Source: Tachypleus tridentatus
Taxonomy: Eukaryota > Arthropoda > Merostomata > Xiphosura > Limulidae
Length of the DNA: 64,000 nucleotides
NCBI RefSeq assembly: GCF_004210375.1
Contig: NC_134827.1
Location: forward strand, 103,897,285-103,961,284
Direction: 5' to 3'
Both the position numbers and the translations under genes were made by a program. This document shows positions 45,740 to 57,263 of this stretch, piece by piece. The notes under the pieces are model-generated. The model saw only the letters and a program-made list of their open reading frames with translations, was not told the DNA's origin and ran no database searches. The number at the start of each line of letters is the position of its first letter. Position 1 is the first letter of the stretch.

Positions 45740-45972
45740 AATTTTAGACCTAGCGAGCTTTACGGGTCGGGTGATCTACAGCTACAAGTAGACATTTTTT
45801 TAATGTAGAGGTCAAGGTCTGAAGATTCTGTAGTGTTGAGAGAGAAGTCGTTTAATGAAATATTGTGGCCCGTTGTTTCAGAACGTGTACTAATGAATGA
45901 GTGTCTAGGTTTAAGTTGTGGAAGGATGGTTCTGTTAGATACTCCTAAATGTTCACAAACTCTAGTTTTCAA
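45740..45972 (-). pseudogene. Penelope-like endonuclease fragment bordering the 70-bp array
   Basis: The minus-strand frame 45972-45760 reads KTRVCEHLGVSNRT, then TGHNISLNDFSLN and LDLYIKK. This follows the layout of the GIY-YIG region of Penelope-like elements (R-EH, a central H, and a late D/E-x-L-IKE-like stretch). Its first codons are the last unit of the tandem array. The GIY-YIG core itself lies within or beyond the array and was not seen intact. Confidence 0.6.
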
Positions 45973-47508
45973 GTGTGGTTTTGTTTTGTCAGTGTATGGT
46001 TCTGTTAGATACTCCTAAATGTTCACAAACTCTAGTTTTCAAGTGTGGTTTTGTTTTGTCAGTGTATGGTTCTGTTAGATACTCCTAAATGTTCACAAAC
46101 TCTAGTTTTCAAGTGTTGTTTTGTTTTGTCAGTGTATGGTTCTGTTAGATACTCCTAAATGTTCACAAACTCTAGTTTTCAAGTGTTGTTTTGTTTTGTC
46201 AGTGTATGGTTCTGTTAGATACTCCTAACTGTTCACAAACTCTAGTTTTCAAGTGTGGTTTTGTTTTGTCAGTGTATGGTTCTGTTAGATACTCCTAAAT
46301 GTTCACAAACTCTAGTTTTCAAGTGTGGTTTTGTTTTGTCAGTGTATGGTTCTGCTGGATACTCCTAAATGTTCACAAACTCTAGTTTTCAAGTGTGGTT
46401 TTGTTTTGTCAGTGTATGGTTCTGTTAGATACTCCTAAATGTTCACAAACTCTAGTTTTCAAGTGTTGTTTTGTTTTGTCAGTGTATGGTTCTGTTAGAT
46501 ACTCCTAAATGTTCACAAACTCTAGTTTTCAAGTGTTGTTTTGTTTTGTCAGTGTATGGTTCTGTTAGATACTCCTAAATGTTCACAAACTCTAGTTTTC
46601 AAGTGTGGTTTTGTTTTGTCAGTGTATGGTTCTGTTACTGGATACTCCTAAATGTTCACAAACTCTAGTTTTCAAGTGTGGTTTTGTTTTGTCAGTGTAT
46701 GGTTCTGTGATACTCCTAAATGTTCACAAACTCTAGTTTTCAAGTGTGGTTTTGTTTTGTCAGTGTATGGTTCTGTTAGATACTCCTAAATGTTCACAAA
46801 CTCTAGTTTTCAAGTGTTGTTTTGTTTTGTCAGTGTATGGTTCTGTTAGATACTCCTAAATGTTCACAAACTCTAGTTTTCAAGTGTCAAGTGTTTTGTT
46901 TTGTTTTGTCAGTGTATGGTTCTGTTAGATAGATCCTAAATGTTCACAAACTCTAGTTTTCAAGTGTGGTTTTGTTCTTTTGTCAGTGTATGGTTCTGTT
47001 ACATACTCCTAAATGTTCACAAACTCTAGTTTTCAAGTGTTGTTTTGTTTTGTCAGTGTATGGTTCTGTTAGATACTCCTAAATGTTCACAAACTCTAGT
47101 TTTCAAGTGTTGTTTTGTTTTGTCAGTGTATGGTTCTGTTAGATACTCCTAAATGTTCACAAACTCTAGTTTTCAAGTGTTGTTTTGTTTGTTTTGTCAG
47201 TGTAGTGTGGTTTTGTTTTGTCAGTGTATGGTTCTGTTAGATACTCCTAAATGTTCACAAACTCTAGTTTTCAAGTGTTGTTTTGTTTTGTCAGTGTATG
47301 GTTCTGTTAGATACTCCTAAATGTTCACAAACTCTAGTTTTCAAGTGTTGTTTTCAAGTGTTGTTTTGTTTTGTCAGTGTATGGTTCTGTTAGATACTCC
47401 TAAATGTTCACAAACTCTAGTTTTCAAGTGTGGTTTTGTTTTGTCAGTGTATGGTTCTGTTAGATACTCCTAAATGTTCACAAACTCTAGTTTTCAAGTG
47501 TTGTTTTG
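45925..47508. repeat. 70-bp tandem array, about 22 copies, derived from Penelope-like coding sequence
   Basis: The unit is TGTTAGATACTCCTAAATGT TCACAAACTCTAG...GTCAGTGTATGGTTC. On the minus strand each unit reads EPYTDKTKPHLKTRVCEHLG followed by VSN, i.e. the start of the adjoining endonuclease fragment. Copies differ mainly by GTGTGG versus GTGTTG, and several carry short insertions or deletions (46640, 46890, 46975, 47195, 47345). Confidence 0.95.
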
Positions 47509-47587
47509 TACAGTCACTACACGAACATTGAACAAATAAGTTTAGGTGCTTCATATTTAAACTGAAATAGGTATTTAATGCGGAGAC

Positions 47588-47866
47588 GGCCCAGCATGGT
47601 CAGGTGGCTAAAACGCTCAACTCATAATTCGAAGGTCGGGGGTAACAAATTCCCGTCACACTGAGCATGTTCGCCTTTTCTATCGTGGGATCGTTATAAT
47701 TTGACAATCAGTCCTACTATTCGTGGGTAAAAAAGTAGCCCATGAGTTGGCGGTGGGTGGTGATGACTATCTGTCTTCCCTCTAGTCTTACACTGCAAAA
47801 TTAGGGACGGCTAGCGCAGATAGCCCTCGTGTAGCTTTGCGTGTAATTAAAAACTAAACAAACTAA
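47588..47866 (+). repeat. SINE family A copy
   Basis: GGCCCAGCATGGTCAGGTGG head, full body AAAAAGTAGCCCATGAGTTG, and GCTTTGCGTGTAATTAAAAA tail. Confidence 0.92.
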
Positions 47867-47929
47867 CTAATGCGGAGGCTAGGCATGTATACCATTCTGA
47901 ACGGAATTTGAGTGTAAAAGGTTTTAATT

Positions 47930-48310
47930 AGGGATATATTTATGTATAATTATTGTTTTCTCCCCACATTTGCGGCTTTTCTTAATCGGCATAATGCGAG
48001 GTAAAGGTTTTGGTGAGATTGGAGACGTTTATATCGTTTACGAAGGTTATGTGCAATAGAGTGTATAAAACTAAGCCTTGTGGAACTCCTGCCTGTGGGT
48101 TAAAAGGCTGTGGAAACTTTATTACTTGTTGTGATGTTGGTTAATCTGTTGGTTAGAAAACTCGAGATCCATTCTACGAGTGGAACTGGTATATTGTACT
48201 GTGTAAGTTTATATCTAAGGCCAAACACCATTGAATCCTTTTTAGACATCCAGAAAAGAGGCAATTTTTGCATGATTTATATCAAAGCCACGGTGGACAG
48301 CTTCGGTTAA
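47930..48310 (-). pseudogene. Reverse transcriptase remnant of a non-LTR retrotransposon
   Basis: Minus-strand reading gives, in order, a KIASFLDV then KGFNGVWP block (RT motif SFLDV-KAFD-VWH) and RYKLTQYNIPVPLVEWISSF LTNRLTN. After a frameshift come NPQAGVPQGLVLYTLLHI, FVNDI and TSHYAD followed by a stop where a YADD-type second Asp would be. This is the palm of a Jockey/CR1-type RT with at least one stop and one frameshift. Confidence 0.85.
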
Positions 48311-48540
48311 GCTGACTCGGTGTCCAGATATATGAACAAATTATCTTTCAGGTATATATATATATGTATAGCAGAAATAACACAGTTCAGTAAGGATTCG
48401 GATTATATTTTCTTAAATTTTTTACTGTGTTTACTGGGGATTATTTTTACTCATTATTTATTGTTTCTGATTGGATATTTCAACATCAGTTTTGTTACTT
48501 TGTGTCCGTGAAAGTAAAAGTAGGTATTTACAATACAATA

Positions 48541-48695
48541 CAATCCCACTATTCGTTGGTAAAAGAGTAGTCCAAGAGTTAGCGGTGGGTGGTGATGACT
48601 AGCTGCCTTCCCTCTAGTCTTACACTGCTAAATTATGGACGGCTAGCACAGATAGCCCTCGTGTAGCTGCGCGCGAAATTCAAAAACAAACAAAT
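48541..48695 (+). repeat. SINE family A copy, 5' truncated
   Basis: Begins inside the body at AATCCCACTATTCGTTGGTA and ends GCGCGAAATTCAAAAACAAA. The truncation is at the 5' side, as LINE-mediated insertion predicts. Confidence 0.92.
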
Positions 48696-49480
48696 ATCTC
48701 TGGTGAGGCTTAGTTTCATTTACAAGTAAATCTCTTTCTACATTTCTCTTGTAATCACTCTATTGTGTATTTACATTTATCAAACCTCGTATTAAAAAAA
48801 CAACAACAAAAAACACAACAGCCGCGCCAAGAGCGACTGGTTTAGAACAGAAAAACGTGGCAAGTCCTGGTCAACATCAAAGCTCCGATGTTCGTGCTCC
48901 TGTTGACCCCCTAACAGTTGCGAATCAATAAGTTTCCATAAGTGGAACACGAAGTCAAACGGAGAGTTAAAAGTATCCTGCATTTATCCTGTAAATTTAA
49001 TGTGGTTCACTGGTAAGCCTGTGGGCTTGTGGTGTTAAAGTTCGGTGTTCATTCCACGCGGAGGGACACAATGTAGATAACCCCTGAGTTATGACAATTT
49101 TTTTTAAACCTGATTTCAGGATTCGCCTTTTTTACGGCTTCTTTGCGCCATAAAATTCCAAACAACCAATCAACCACTTCTCTTTCCTTTTTTTTTATCG
49201 TGTATGATGCACGAGACAGATTTTATTCGAATGTTTGCTTATTGGTTTCCGGTAAGCGCAAAGATACACATTGGACTACTTGTTGTGTGCTCATTGTGAG
49301 TTTAGATCTATTTGAACGTTTAGTAAAATAATTCGCTTACTTATAAGCTCTAAACTCGCTGCAAGATACGCTTTATATCCAGAAAAATAAGAAAAAAAAA
49401 AGTGAAAATTAGTAACTTTGTACAAAATAAAACATTCCAACCTGCGCTCAGTGACTGACATAGAACAATCTGATGTGATT
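48696..49480. other. Intergenic; possible diverged family B SINE at 49005-49100
   Basis: ATGTGGTTCACTGGTAAGCC then GTGTTAAAGTTCGGTGTTCA resembles a family B head. Otherwise AT-rich, with no gene. Confidence 0.35.
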
Positions 49481-49665
49481 GTTTTGAATTTCACTCACAG
49501 TTAACCGAAGGCTATATCCGCTATCCGTCCATAATTTAGCAGTGATAGATTAGAGGAAAGGCAGCTTGTTAACCTCACCAACCGTCAACTCTTGGGCTAC
49601 TCTGTTACCAATTCATAGTGGGATTTGACGGTCACAACGTAACACCCCCTTCCCAGGCTTTCAGA
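49480..49665 (-). repeat. SINE family A copy, diverged
   Basis: TTTTGAATTTCACTCACAGT, GCTATATCCGCTATCCGTCC and CCGTCAACTCTTGGGCTACT in reverse; the promoter half is missing. Confidence 0.75.
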
Positions 49666-49754
49666 TAATACTGATCGTAACGCCCCCTTCCCAGACTTTA
49701 AGATAATACTGGTAATGAGTGTCTCTCTCTTCCTTCCCCTCTTTATATTTATTT

Positions 49755-49862
49755 ATGTGTTTGTTTTCTTATAGGAAAGCCACATCACGTCACCGAGGGG
49801 AATCGAACGCCTGATTTTAGCGTCGTAAATCCGTGGATATACCTCTGTACTAGCGGGGAGGC
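49755..49862 (-). repeat. SINE family C copy
   Basis: TTTTCTTATAGGAAAGCCAC, GGGGAATCGAACGCCTGATT and ACCTCTGTACTAGCGGGGAG. Confidence 0.82.
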
Positions 49863-51554
49863 TATATGTATATATACCTATATACTTTATATACAAATAC
49901 ATATATAGGTATCTATATTCTATATAATAAAACAAGTATCTTCAATACTACTAATTACATTAATTATTAATAGGCGATTAAAATCATGTCTGTAAAACAA
50001 TAACGAATTTAATGTGAAATAAACATTAAATATATTTTAGTAAATAATATAATGTATTATATATTGTAAATCACTGCCGTCACCTTAAAATCATAATGAA
50101 TATTATCTGTGGTAATAGATCCCAAATCCATTGGGAATATGTCATCTACCGAAACTGCGAAGTTAAACTAGCCAGAAAACAATTAAAAAATCCTTCCACC
50201 TGTCTTTCTATCTATCTATCTGTGTGTATATATACACACACACTATACTTTTACATATACATACACCTTACATCAACTCTGTGGCGTAAAATGTACTTTA
50301 AGTTTTCGAAATGTTCCAGTATTTCTGTCACTATTTGATAAATAAGATAATTACAACAAACAGTTTATAAAAAGACTGCATCCAAATCACCCGATAAACA
50401 GAAACAAGTCTAAGCATGTAAACAGAAAAAGAAAAATCTCAATAAACAGTTAGATAAACCTGAGTAAAGCTCTAGAGAAAATCGTTTAAGAAAGATCGAA
50501 ACGCCTGCTGAAGGTCTCTTCTCGTTTTGAAAAAGTTTTATGGAAGAAATGTGCTTTTAGCGATTGTACAGATACACTTCGAAAGCTGGAATAGCTGCAG
50601 CGACTCTGGATGTTCGGGTCATCAGATAGAGCAGTTTTAAGAGCTCCACAGAAGAAACCCGCGTGGAATGCGACAGTAAAAGAACAAGGAGAAAAGGAGT
50701 CTAGTCTCCTTTAAAGGCACGTTTCTCTGACATTCAGCATCCGTTTCAATTATTTTAAAGTTCACGCTACTTCAGATGAGTGATTGTAATCGCAGGTTTC
50801 TCTGCATCGAAGGAGCCTAATGGTTTGGGTATAAGAATCCCTCGTGCAAGTCTCGTGCGAGACGTTCGCCATAAGAAATAAGCAAGGACGGGGTACTCAT
50901 AGAGACGGTGCGATTAAACGCTACACCGCGAAACTTGAAATTCCATCTAGCTTTCATGCGAGCTGCTTCCAGGCGAAAAGAGATATTTTAAAATGGAAAA
51001 CATGCAGGCTAGACTACACTGCGCGAGGGGTAGTAATGCGAGAGTGCGGTTTTCATATGAGGAATAACTGATTACTTTTGAGACGCAAACATCCATCAGG
51101 TCGGAGGAGCTAGATTAGAACAGAGATAGTTCGTTAATGATGTGACGACCCCAAGACATTAAATGATTAGGAAAATGAAACAAAACTTGCACTTTCTCGC
51201 GCGCTATCGTTTCTAAAGTAATGTAAAAGGGTCCAGAGGAATCTCGTTCTTATAACTAGAGTAATAAATATACATATGAATACTCCATAGTATTTACATA
51301 AAATTGCATATTTTATGAACGGAAGTGTTTCGAGGAAAATAGGCAGAAAGAAATTGACTTAGACGGCCTTTTCAGGCCACATGTGTGGCTACTTATTTTC
51401 ACAGTACTTTCCATTGCATTAAAACTCCTAAAGACTCCATCGTCATCTGTATCAGAAGAAGCAACAAAATAAAACTTCACGTGATATATTCTTAGATTTT
51501 CTTATTAAAAGTCTGCACCCCCCTTCAGTTCCTTAAAATAATGAACTCTTTTGA
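49863..51554. other. Intergenic; unexplained lower-AT stretch at 50460-51240
   Basis: No gene was recognised. The stretch 50460-51240 differs in composition from its surroundings (more CG dinucleotides) and carries no repeat I recognise. Homeodomain-type motifs (TTAATGATG, ATTAAATGATTAGG) occur around 51134-51170. The 75-codon frame at 50844-51071 shows no domain. Confidence 0.35.
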
Positions 51555-51668
51555 CTGATTTTAGAGCAAAGCCACACCAAGCTATCGGCTGTGCCACCAC
51601 CACGAGAATCGAGCCACGAATTTTTGCGCTGTAACTTCGTAAACTTACCGCTGTACCTCCAGGGGACA
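51555..51668 (-). repeat. SINE family C copy
   Basis: TGATTTTAGAGCAAAGCCAC, CGAGAATCGAGCCACGAATT and GCTGTACCTCCAGGGGAC in reverse. Confidence 0.78.
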
Positions 51669-51697
51669 TATTACTGAAAGAGATAAAGCAAGTTCAC

Positions 51698-51830
51698 AGC
51701 CTCCCCGCTAGGACAGTGGTAAGCCTAGGGAGTTACAGGGCTAAAATCAGAGGTTCGATTCCCATCGGTGGACTCCGCAGACAGCCCGATGTGGCTTTAC
51801 TATAAGAAAAGACACACACACCCATGTCCA
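51698..51830 (+). repeat. SINE family C copy, inverted against the previous one
   Basis: CCTCCCCGCTAGGACAGTGG head, CAGAGGTTCGATTCCCATCG B-box region, and ATGTGGCTTTACTATAAGAA with a (CA)n tail. Confidence 0.85.
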
Positions 51831-52217
51831 CAGCAGAGGATTCGACGAATCAAGAAATACGTTAAGCTTTACGTTATTTATTATATTTTCAATTTTACTT
51901 TTGGTGTATTGAAATATAAAAACTGTAACGTAGTCGTTAAAAACATGTTGATTTGATGTATAATACTAGACAACGAACTTGGCGCAATAACTTAATATTA
52001 TTCATATTATAATATTATTAATATTAACCAATGTTAATTTTAATGACTGCATGAAGACTTCATAAATAATTTGTTATTTCTTTGTTTCTGTTAGTTTTTG
52101 TTCACTGTGACAAATTTTAATGGTAATTAAACCCTGAAACGCAGTCATTGAAATCAGTTCTCTTATCAAAGCTTAGTATACTGGTTGCGCGAAGGATAGC
52201 AAAAAAGACAAAAAATT

Positions 52218-52269
52218 AGTTTGTTTTTGAATTTCACGCAAAGTTACACGAGGGTTATCTGCGCTAGCC
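52218..52269 (-). repeat. SINE family A 3' fragment
   Basis: TTTTTGAATTTCACGCAAAG then GGGTTATCTGCGCTAGCC, interrupted by the next copy. Confidence 0.82.
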
Positions 52270-52552
52270 TGTTTGTTTGTTTTTTTTATAGAATTTCGCT
52301 CAAAGCTACTCGAAGGCTATCTGCGCTAGCCGTCCCATATTTAACAGTGTAAGACTAGGGGGAAGGCAGCTCGTCATCACCACCCACCGCCAACTCTTGG
52401 ACTACTCCTTCACCAACGAACAGTGGGATTAACCGTTTCTTTATAACGCCCCCACGCCTGAAAGGGCGAGCATGTTTGGTGTGACGGGGATTCGAACACG
52501 TGATCCTCAGATTACGAGTCGAGTGCCTTAACCACTGGGCCATGCTGGACCA
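52270..52552 (-). repeat. SINE family A copy
   Basis: AGAATTTCGCTCAAAGCTAC to CACTGGGCCATGCTGGACC in reverse, full length. Confidence 0.93.
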
Positions 52553-52734
52553 GGCTTGTTTTGTGTTCTTGTATTAGTAAGCAAGTACAGGTTGATCCGG
52601 TTTTAAACACCCATCTATCTATCTATTTGTCCAAATGCATGTCTATCTATTACTATAGAAAGGTGTTTTAGAGTACCGAGTTGTGAGGTTTTAATATTTT
52701 TGTTTTCCGCTTGTAGCGTGAAATGCATGTATAT

Positions 52735-53825
52735 ACACTGCTGGCTGAAGTATTTAGGCCAATGAACAGAAAGGAAAAAATATGCATTTTGCGTTGTTAG
52801 ACTCAACTCAACCACTTATTTGAGTAGAGCTTCAAAAGATGAAAATAAGAAAAGGAAAAAATAAAATTAAAAACTCTTTTAGCATTTAATAGGGAAAATG
52901 TGAACACTGTAAAATTAGCCTAAATACTAGCTGGTCAAAATTTCAAGACCGTATCAAAAAGAAGTCCTAAACAACAAGAGGTCTCAGTAGTGAGTTGCAC
53001 GGCCGTCATTGCGAATAACTTCAAACATTCGCTTTGGCATGGTCGATATAAATGTTTGCAGAAGGCTGGCTGGAATTATATTCCAAGTGGTAAAGATGGC
53101 TTCACGAAGATCATGCACTTTTTGTAATTGACGTCCATTTCTATAGGCTTTCCTTGCCATCCACCCCCAAACATTCAGTTCGGGCGAACACGCTGTATGG
53201 TCCAAAAGAATCACGTTATTCACCATGAAAAGTCCTTTGTCCTGCGGGCATTGTGGATTACAGCATTGTCCTGCTAAAAGATCCAGTCATTTTTACGCAA
53301 GCGAGGGCCTTCAGTCAATAAGGATGCTCTCTTCAACATGCCAATGTCGCCAGCTGCTGTTTGACGCCCCTATATAACCTGAAGCTCCATTGTTCCATGG
53401 AAGGATAAAGCACTCCAGATCATGATGGAACTCCTCCACTGTGTCGTGTAGAAAATGTCTCCAGTGAAATATCCTTATCATGCCAGTAACGTTGGAAGCC
53501 ATTTGGATCATCCAGGTTAAATTCTTTTGTCATCAGAGAACAAAACCTTCGTCCACTTTTTTACGTCCCCTGTTTGGTGCTTTTCAGCAAAGTTTAACCG
53601 AGCTGTTTCGTGGTGTGGAAGGTGGAAGGCCATAGGCATAGCCTTTCTCTCGTATATGCCGTCTTATTGTTCTTGAGCTGAATTCTGCGTCCGTAAGGGC
53701 CTATATCTGGTTCGACGATCGACTGGTGTCTAGCCGGATAAACACCGCTATCAGTTGCTGGCTTGAAATAGACTGAATAGACATATGATTACAAAACTGC
53801 ACAGTGACTTTCCGAACACCCTGTA
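52735..53825 (-). mobile_element. Tc1-like DNA transposon, decayed
   Basis: Minus-strand transposase is recognisable over 53560-52984. A left terminal-repeat-like CACTGCTGGCTGAAGTATTT lies at 52737, but no matching copy was found at the right. There the sequence ends in TGACTTTCCGAACACCCTGT (53804-53823), which looks like the end of a different mariner-type element. The copy is probably chimeric or truncated. Confidence 0.7.
52984..53560 (-). pseudogene. Tc1-like transposase pseudogene lacking its catalytic glutamate
   Basis: Readable blocks are NLDDPNGFQ...RYWHDKD, ETFSTRHSGG, EQWSF, LLTEGPRLRKNDWIFLQDNA with VIHNAR, then DHTACSPELNVWGWMARKAY, NGRQLQKVHDLREAIFTTWN, ISTMPKRMFEVI and ATHY. 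In Tc1 proteins the last block normally reads PDLNPIENLWGW; here the residues between LN and WGW, including the third catalytic residue (Glu of DD34E), are deleted. There is a frameshift between 53511 and 53226. Confidence 0.85.
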
Positions 53826-54031
53826 TTATCGGTATAATCTATTATCATTAATAACCATTGTGGTTCACAATTTACAAACTAGTTTCATCTATAAACTATA
53901 GACAGTCACACACGTATATGCGTGTGCACGTGACTTGTAAATTACATGTTTCAATCCCTTCTTTATTTAACAAAAATGTGTTTTTTTAAGCTACGTATGA
54001 GCCAAGTTTTACTGTTTTAATTTTTTGACAG

Positions 54032-54115
54032 TGTGTGTTTTCTTATAGCAAAGCCACATCGGAGTATCTGTTGACTCCACCGAGGGGAACAGAACCCCCT
54101 ATTTGACAGCGTTAT
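54032..54115 (-). repeat. SINE family C fragment
   Basis: TGTGTTTTCTTATAGCAAAG, CATCGGAGTATCTGTTGACT and GAACAGAACCCCCTATTT. Confidence 0.75.
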
Positions 54116-54869
54116 ATATTTTTATTTTGTTGTTCTGAAACACGTTTTTTTTTCTGTTTTAATAGCCATATTCTATATGTTTAATTATCCAGTAGTACCA
54201 TACCATAAAATATTCCACTCTCTTTAAGCTGTGTGTGCGTTATAAGAGTAACAGTTAATCCCTTTGCAAGGGTGTTGTTGAGTGGCTACTTTCCTTCTGG
54301 TGAGTAGTTCAAAAACTAGACATGAAGCTTAATAACTTTAACAGTTTTGCTGTGAACCAAGGGCGTAGCCAGAAATTGTCATTTGGGTGGGGGGTTAGTT
54401 TGAGTGCTTGATACAAGCACGCGGGCGCGAAGCCATGCTAGGGGGTACGGGGACATGTCCCCCTGGGAAATATTTTAAGCCTGAATTATGCATTCTGAGA
54501 CTACCTTTTTGGCAAATTTCAGAATGGCACACAGAGGTGTTTGTTTTATTTTTTTAATCATAAATAAATATATAGGCCTATATATATAATATATAACTTA
54601 AAGTTATCAGGCCCAGCAAAGTAGGCTTACAGTCCTGTCACTCAGAAGAGTGCAAAATATATGTATAGTATCTATACTCTCTATTCAAATATCATGGACA
54701 GTGTATGTTCAGATTCCCTGGATTTCAAGAATTAATTAGTGGGTGGCACCGTGGCTTCACAAATAAACAGTGGGTGGCACCAGAGGTTGCGGCATGTCAG
54801 CCTGGTTCTCTAAACCCAGCACAATGGTACTGTGAATGTGACGTTGACAAACAGAGGTTGCGATAAACA

Positions 54870-55136
54870 ATGATTCACTATGTCAGCCTGAAAAAGCAAA
54901 AGACACTGCATGGGTTCTCTAAACCCATTCATGAGGCTGAACCTGATCAATCTGCTGCAGCCAATCAGGTTGAATCAGAATTGTCAACTGAATTGTCAGA
55001 GTCATCACAGTGGTCTTCTACCAGTGCTGCCACTACCTCTTCAGGTCCATTCTGGAACATTGGAAATTACATTTCTCATGATGTCAGCATTGGTAAACAG
55101 GAAAGTCGACTCCTCATTATATTAATTTTGTATTAA
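54870..55136 (+). pseudogene. hAT transposase N-terminal fragment
   Basis: This 88-codon frame begins MIHYVSLKKQKTLHGFSKPI and has a Ser/Thr/Glu-rich linker, then SSGPFWNIGNYISHDVSIGK. The start resembles the KKQ-TL-FFK opening of ZMYM-like transposases. It ends in a stop, and the middle of the protein (DNA-binding and the first catalytic region) is missing. Confidence 0.6.
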
Positions 55137-55239
55137 AAATCATGAAAAGACTCTGACGACTTTTAGACTTAATATTCATTGCTACTAGTGATTCCACACG
55201 CAAGCCAAACAAATGTATTGTTCTATAACACAGCCAGAA

Positions 55240-56064
55240 TTCATCATCACTCTACTTACCATTGCATAATTGTTTTCCTTTGGTTTACCTCTATGCAACT
55301 TACTGCAGCAACAGAACATTAATTTAGTTGCTGCGATGCATCACGCTGAAACAATGGAAGATTTAATCCGTTTACTCAGAAATAATACTGTGAATGAAGT
55401 TAACAACATTTTCTGTGAGGCTCAAACTCTGTGTAGTGAGCTTCAAATTGACATCATAATGTCAAGGTAGGCTAAAATACAGATGTACCGTGCTAACCCA
55501 CAAACCACTAGCCCTGAGGAATACTTTTGTATTGTTGTATTTATACCATTTGTTGATCACTTTCTTTAACAAATATGTGACCGTCTGTCCAGTCACAAAA
55601 CTCTCCTTACAAACTTCATGTGTCTACTACCATCAGGATCAACCACAGAACGGTCAGAACCTACAGCACAACAATGTGACCAAATTAAAGAGTTGGTCAA
55701 TATATACAAGACTGACATTAACAGCACTTCACTAGCTGCAGCAGGTGAACTTAGGGTTTGGTACAAATCACTTGCAAACAACAGACCAAAAAATGTCATA
55801 GATGCATATGCAATGTGCAATACAGAAATGTTCCCAGTCATTTCTAGACTGTTGAAAGTATTTGTCACGCTGCCGGTGTCAACGAGCTCAGTGGAACGTT
55901 CGTTTTCAACTCTCAGAAGACTCAAAACGTATTTGAGAAATACCACCACTGAAGATCGATTGAATGACTTGGCCTCATTATACATTCACCGTGATATTAA
56001 AGTTGAACCAAACTGTGTTGTAGATGTTCTGACAAGAACGAACAGGTGTTTGAGCCTTTCATAG
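55240..56064 (+). pseudogene. hAT transposase C-terminal part with dimerisation domain
   Basis: A first segment (55270-55470) has NLLQQQNINLVAAMHHAETM and IIMSR; a stop follows. Then NPQTTSPEEYFCIVVFIPFV DHFL (stop) leads into the longest open part, 55618-56064 (148 codons). It contains TLPVSTSSVERSFSTLRRLK and TYLRNTTTEDRLNDLASLYI then HRDI, the hAT C-terminal dimerisation signature (S-ERSFS-L, R-L--L). At least two stops break the protein, so it is inactive. Confidence 0.88.
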
Positions 56065-56274
56065 ATATTCGATTGTATTTCTCTAGTTTTGACAAAACTT
56101 GCTATATTAAAAGTGTTCAATCAGAAATTTGCATTTGACCATTTGTTGTGTGTGAAATTATCTGCCATGCAATCACGGATCTTTATGAAACTTCACAGTT
56201 GGCAACTGAACTTGTCTAAAAGGTTTGGGTCCATGGGGGGTTAACCCCTCCTTGACTACGCCCCTGCTATAAGC

Positions 56275-56986
56275 ACAGAACACAATTACGGATAATATGT
56301 AACGGATAAAGATAAAGTAACTGTTTCGTTTGATAAGGCCTTATTACACACACCGGTGCACTACTTTATGTAAGAAAGACGTTGAAGCGAAAGTCAGCTA
56401 ACGCACCAGGCGAAAACTGAAAATGTGAAGCGTCTAGATCATCAAAACGAAAAATGATTTATTTCGTTTTAAACTACATAATTGTTTCAAGTACAACTGT
56501 TACACTTTAATCGATTGGAGAGCACGTGAGACTCAGTTTTATAGCTAACCAATGAGTGAATGTAAAAGTACTATTTTTAAGAACACAGGAAGTGCACATG
56601 AAGAAATGGCTTATGGTATTAATAGGGTTATGATTTACGAATTTCGTTTCACTGCTGTACGTTTTAGAAACACTCAAGTTTTGATTTTTCTGAAATAAAA
56701 CACAGGAACACTCATAATATTCCGTATTTGTTAAACCACAAACAAATTCTCCTCACGTCAAACTGTCTGCGCAGTCGCGATAGTTCTGTGCTTAGATTCG
56801 TCGTTGATGTGATGGAATCCACAAAACACGAAGCCATTTGTAACGCTTTCACTTACTGAGTTGAGCCGTAGGTCATTACTTTAAATTATGTCGTTTCTTA
56901 AACTTAGTTTCATTAATATTATTTCTTATAATGTTTAACAGTTTTTGTGTTTATGAATAATTCTTAATTAATTGTCCAACGGAAGA
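56275..56986. other. Intergenic, nothing recognised
   Basis: AT-rich sequence without coding potential or a known repeat. Confidence 0.5.
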
Positions 56987-57263
56987 ATTGTTTGTTTGTT
57001 TTGAATTTCGCGCAAAGCTACTCGAGAGCTATCTGCACTAGCTGTCCCTAGTTTATAGGTGTAAGAATAGAGGGAAGGCAGCTAGTAATCACCACCCACC
57101 CCAACTCTTGGGCTACTCTTTTACCAGCGAATAGCGGGATTGACCGTCACATTATAACGACCCCACGGCTGAAAGGGCAAGCATGTTTGGTGCGACCGGG
57201 ATTCGAACCCGCGACCCTCGGATTACGAGTTGAACGCCTTAACACGCTTGGCCATGCCGGGCC
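56987..57263 (-). repeat. SINE family A copy
   Basis: TTTTGAATTTCGCGCAAAGC to CGCTTGGCCATGCCGGGCC in reverse, near full length; B box GGGTTCGAATCCC on the reverse strand. Confidence 0.94.

Larger units (their letters stand above)
54358..56266 (+). mobile_element. hAT-superfamily DNA transposon (ZMYM/P52-like transposase), 1.9 kb
   Basis: Terminal inverted repeats are CAAGGGCGTAGCCAG (54358) and the reverse of CTTGACTACGCCCCTG (56251-56266, i.e. CAGGGGCGTAGTCAAG). Flanking 8-bp duplications are CTGTGAAC (54350-54357) and CTATAAGC (56267-56274), matching at 5 of 8 positions; the left one fits the hAT pattern nTnnnnAn. The interior carries GGGGGTACGGGGACATGTCC, common in this element group. The element is shorter than an intact one, so it is internally deleted. 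Confidence 0.88.

Noticed and set aside
55593..55985. 130-codon minus-strand frame
   Set aside because: Antisense shadow of the hAT transposase C-terminal region.
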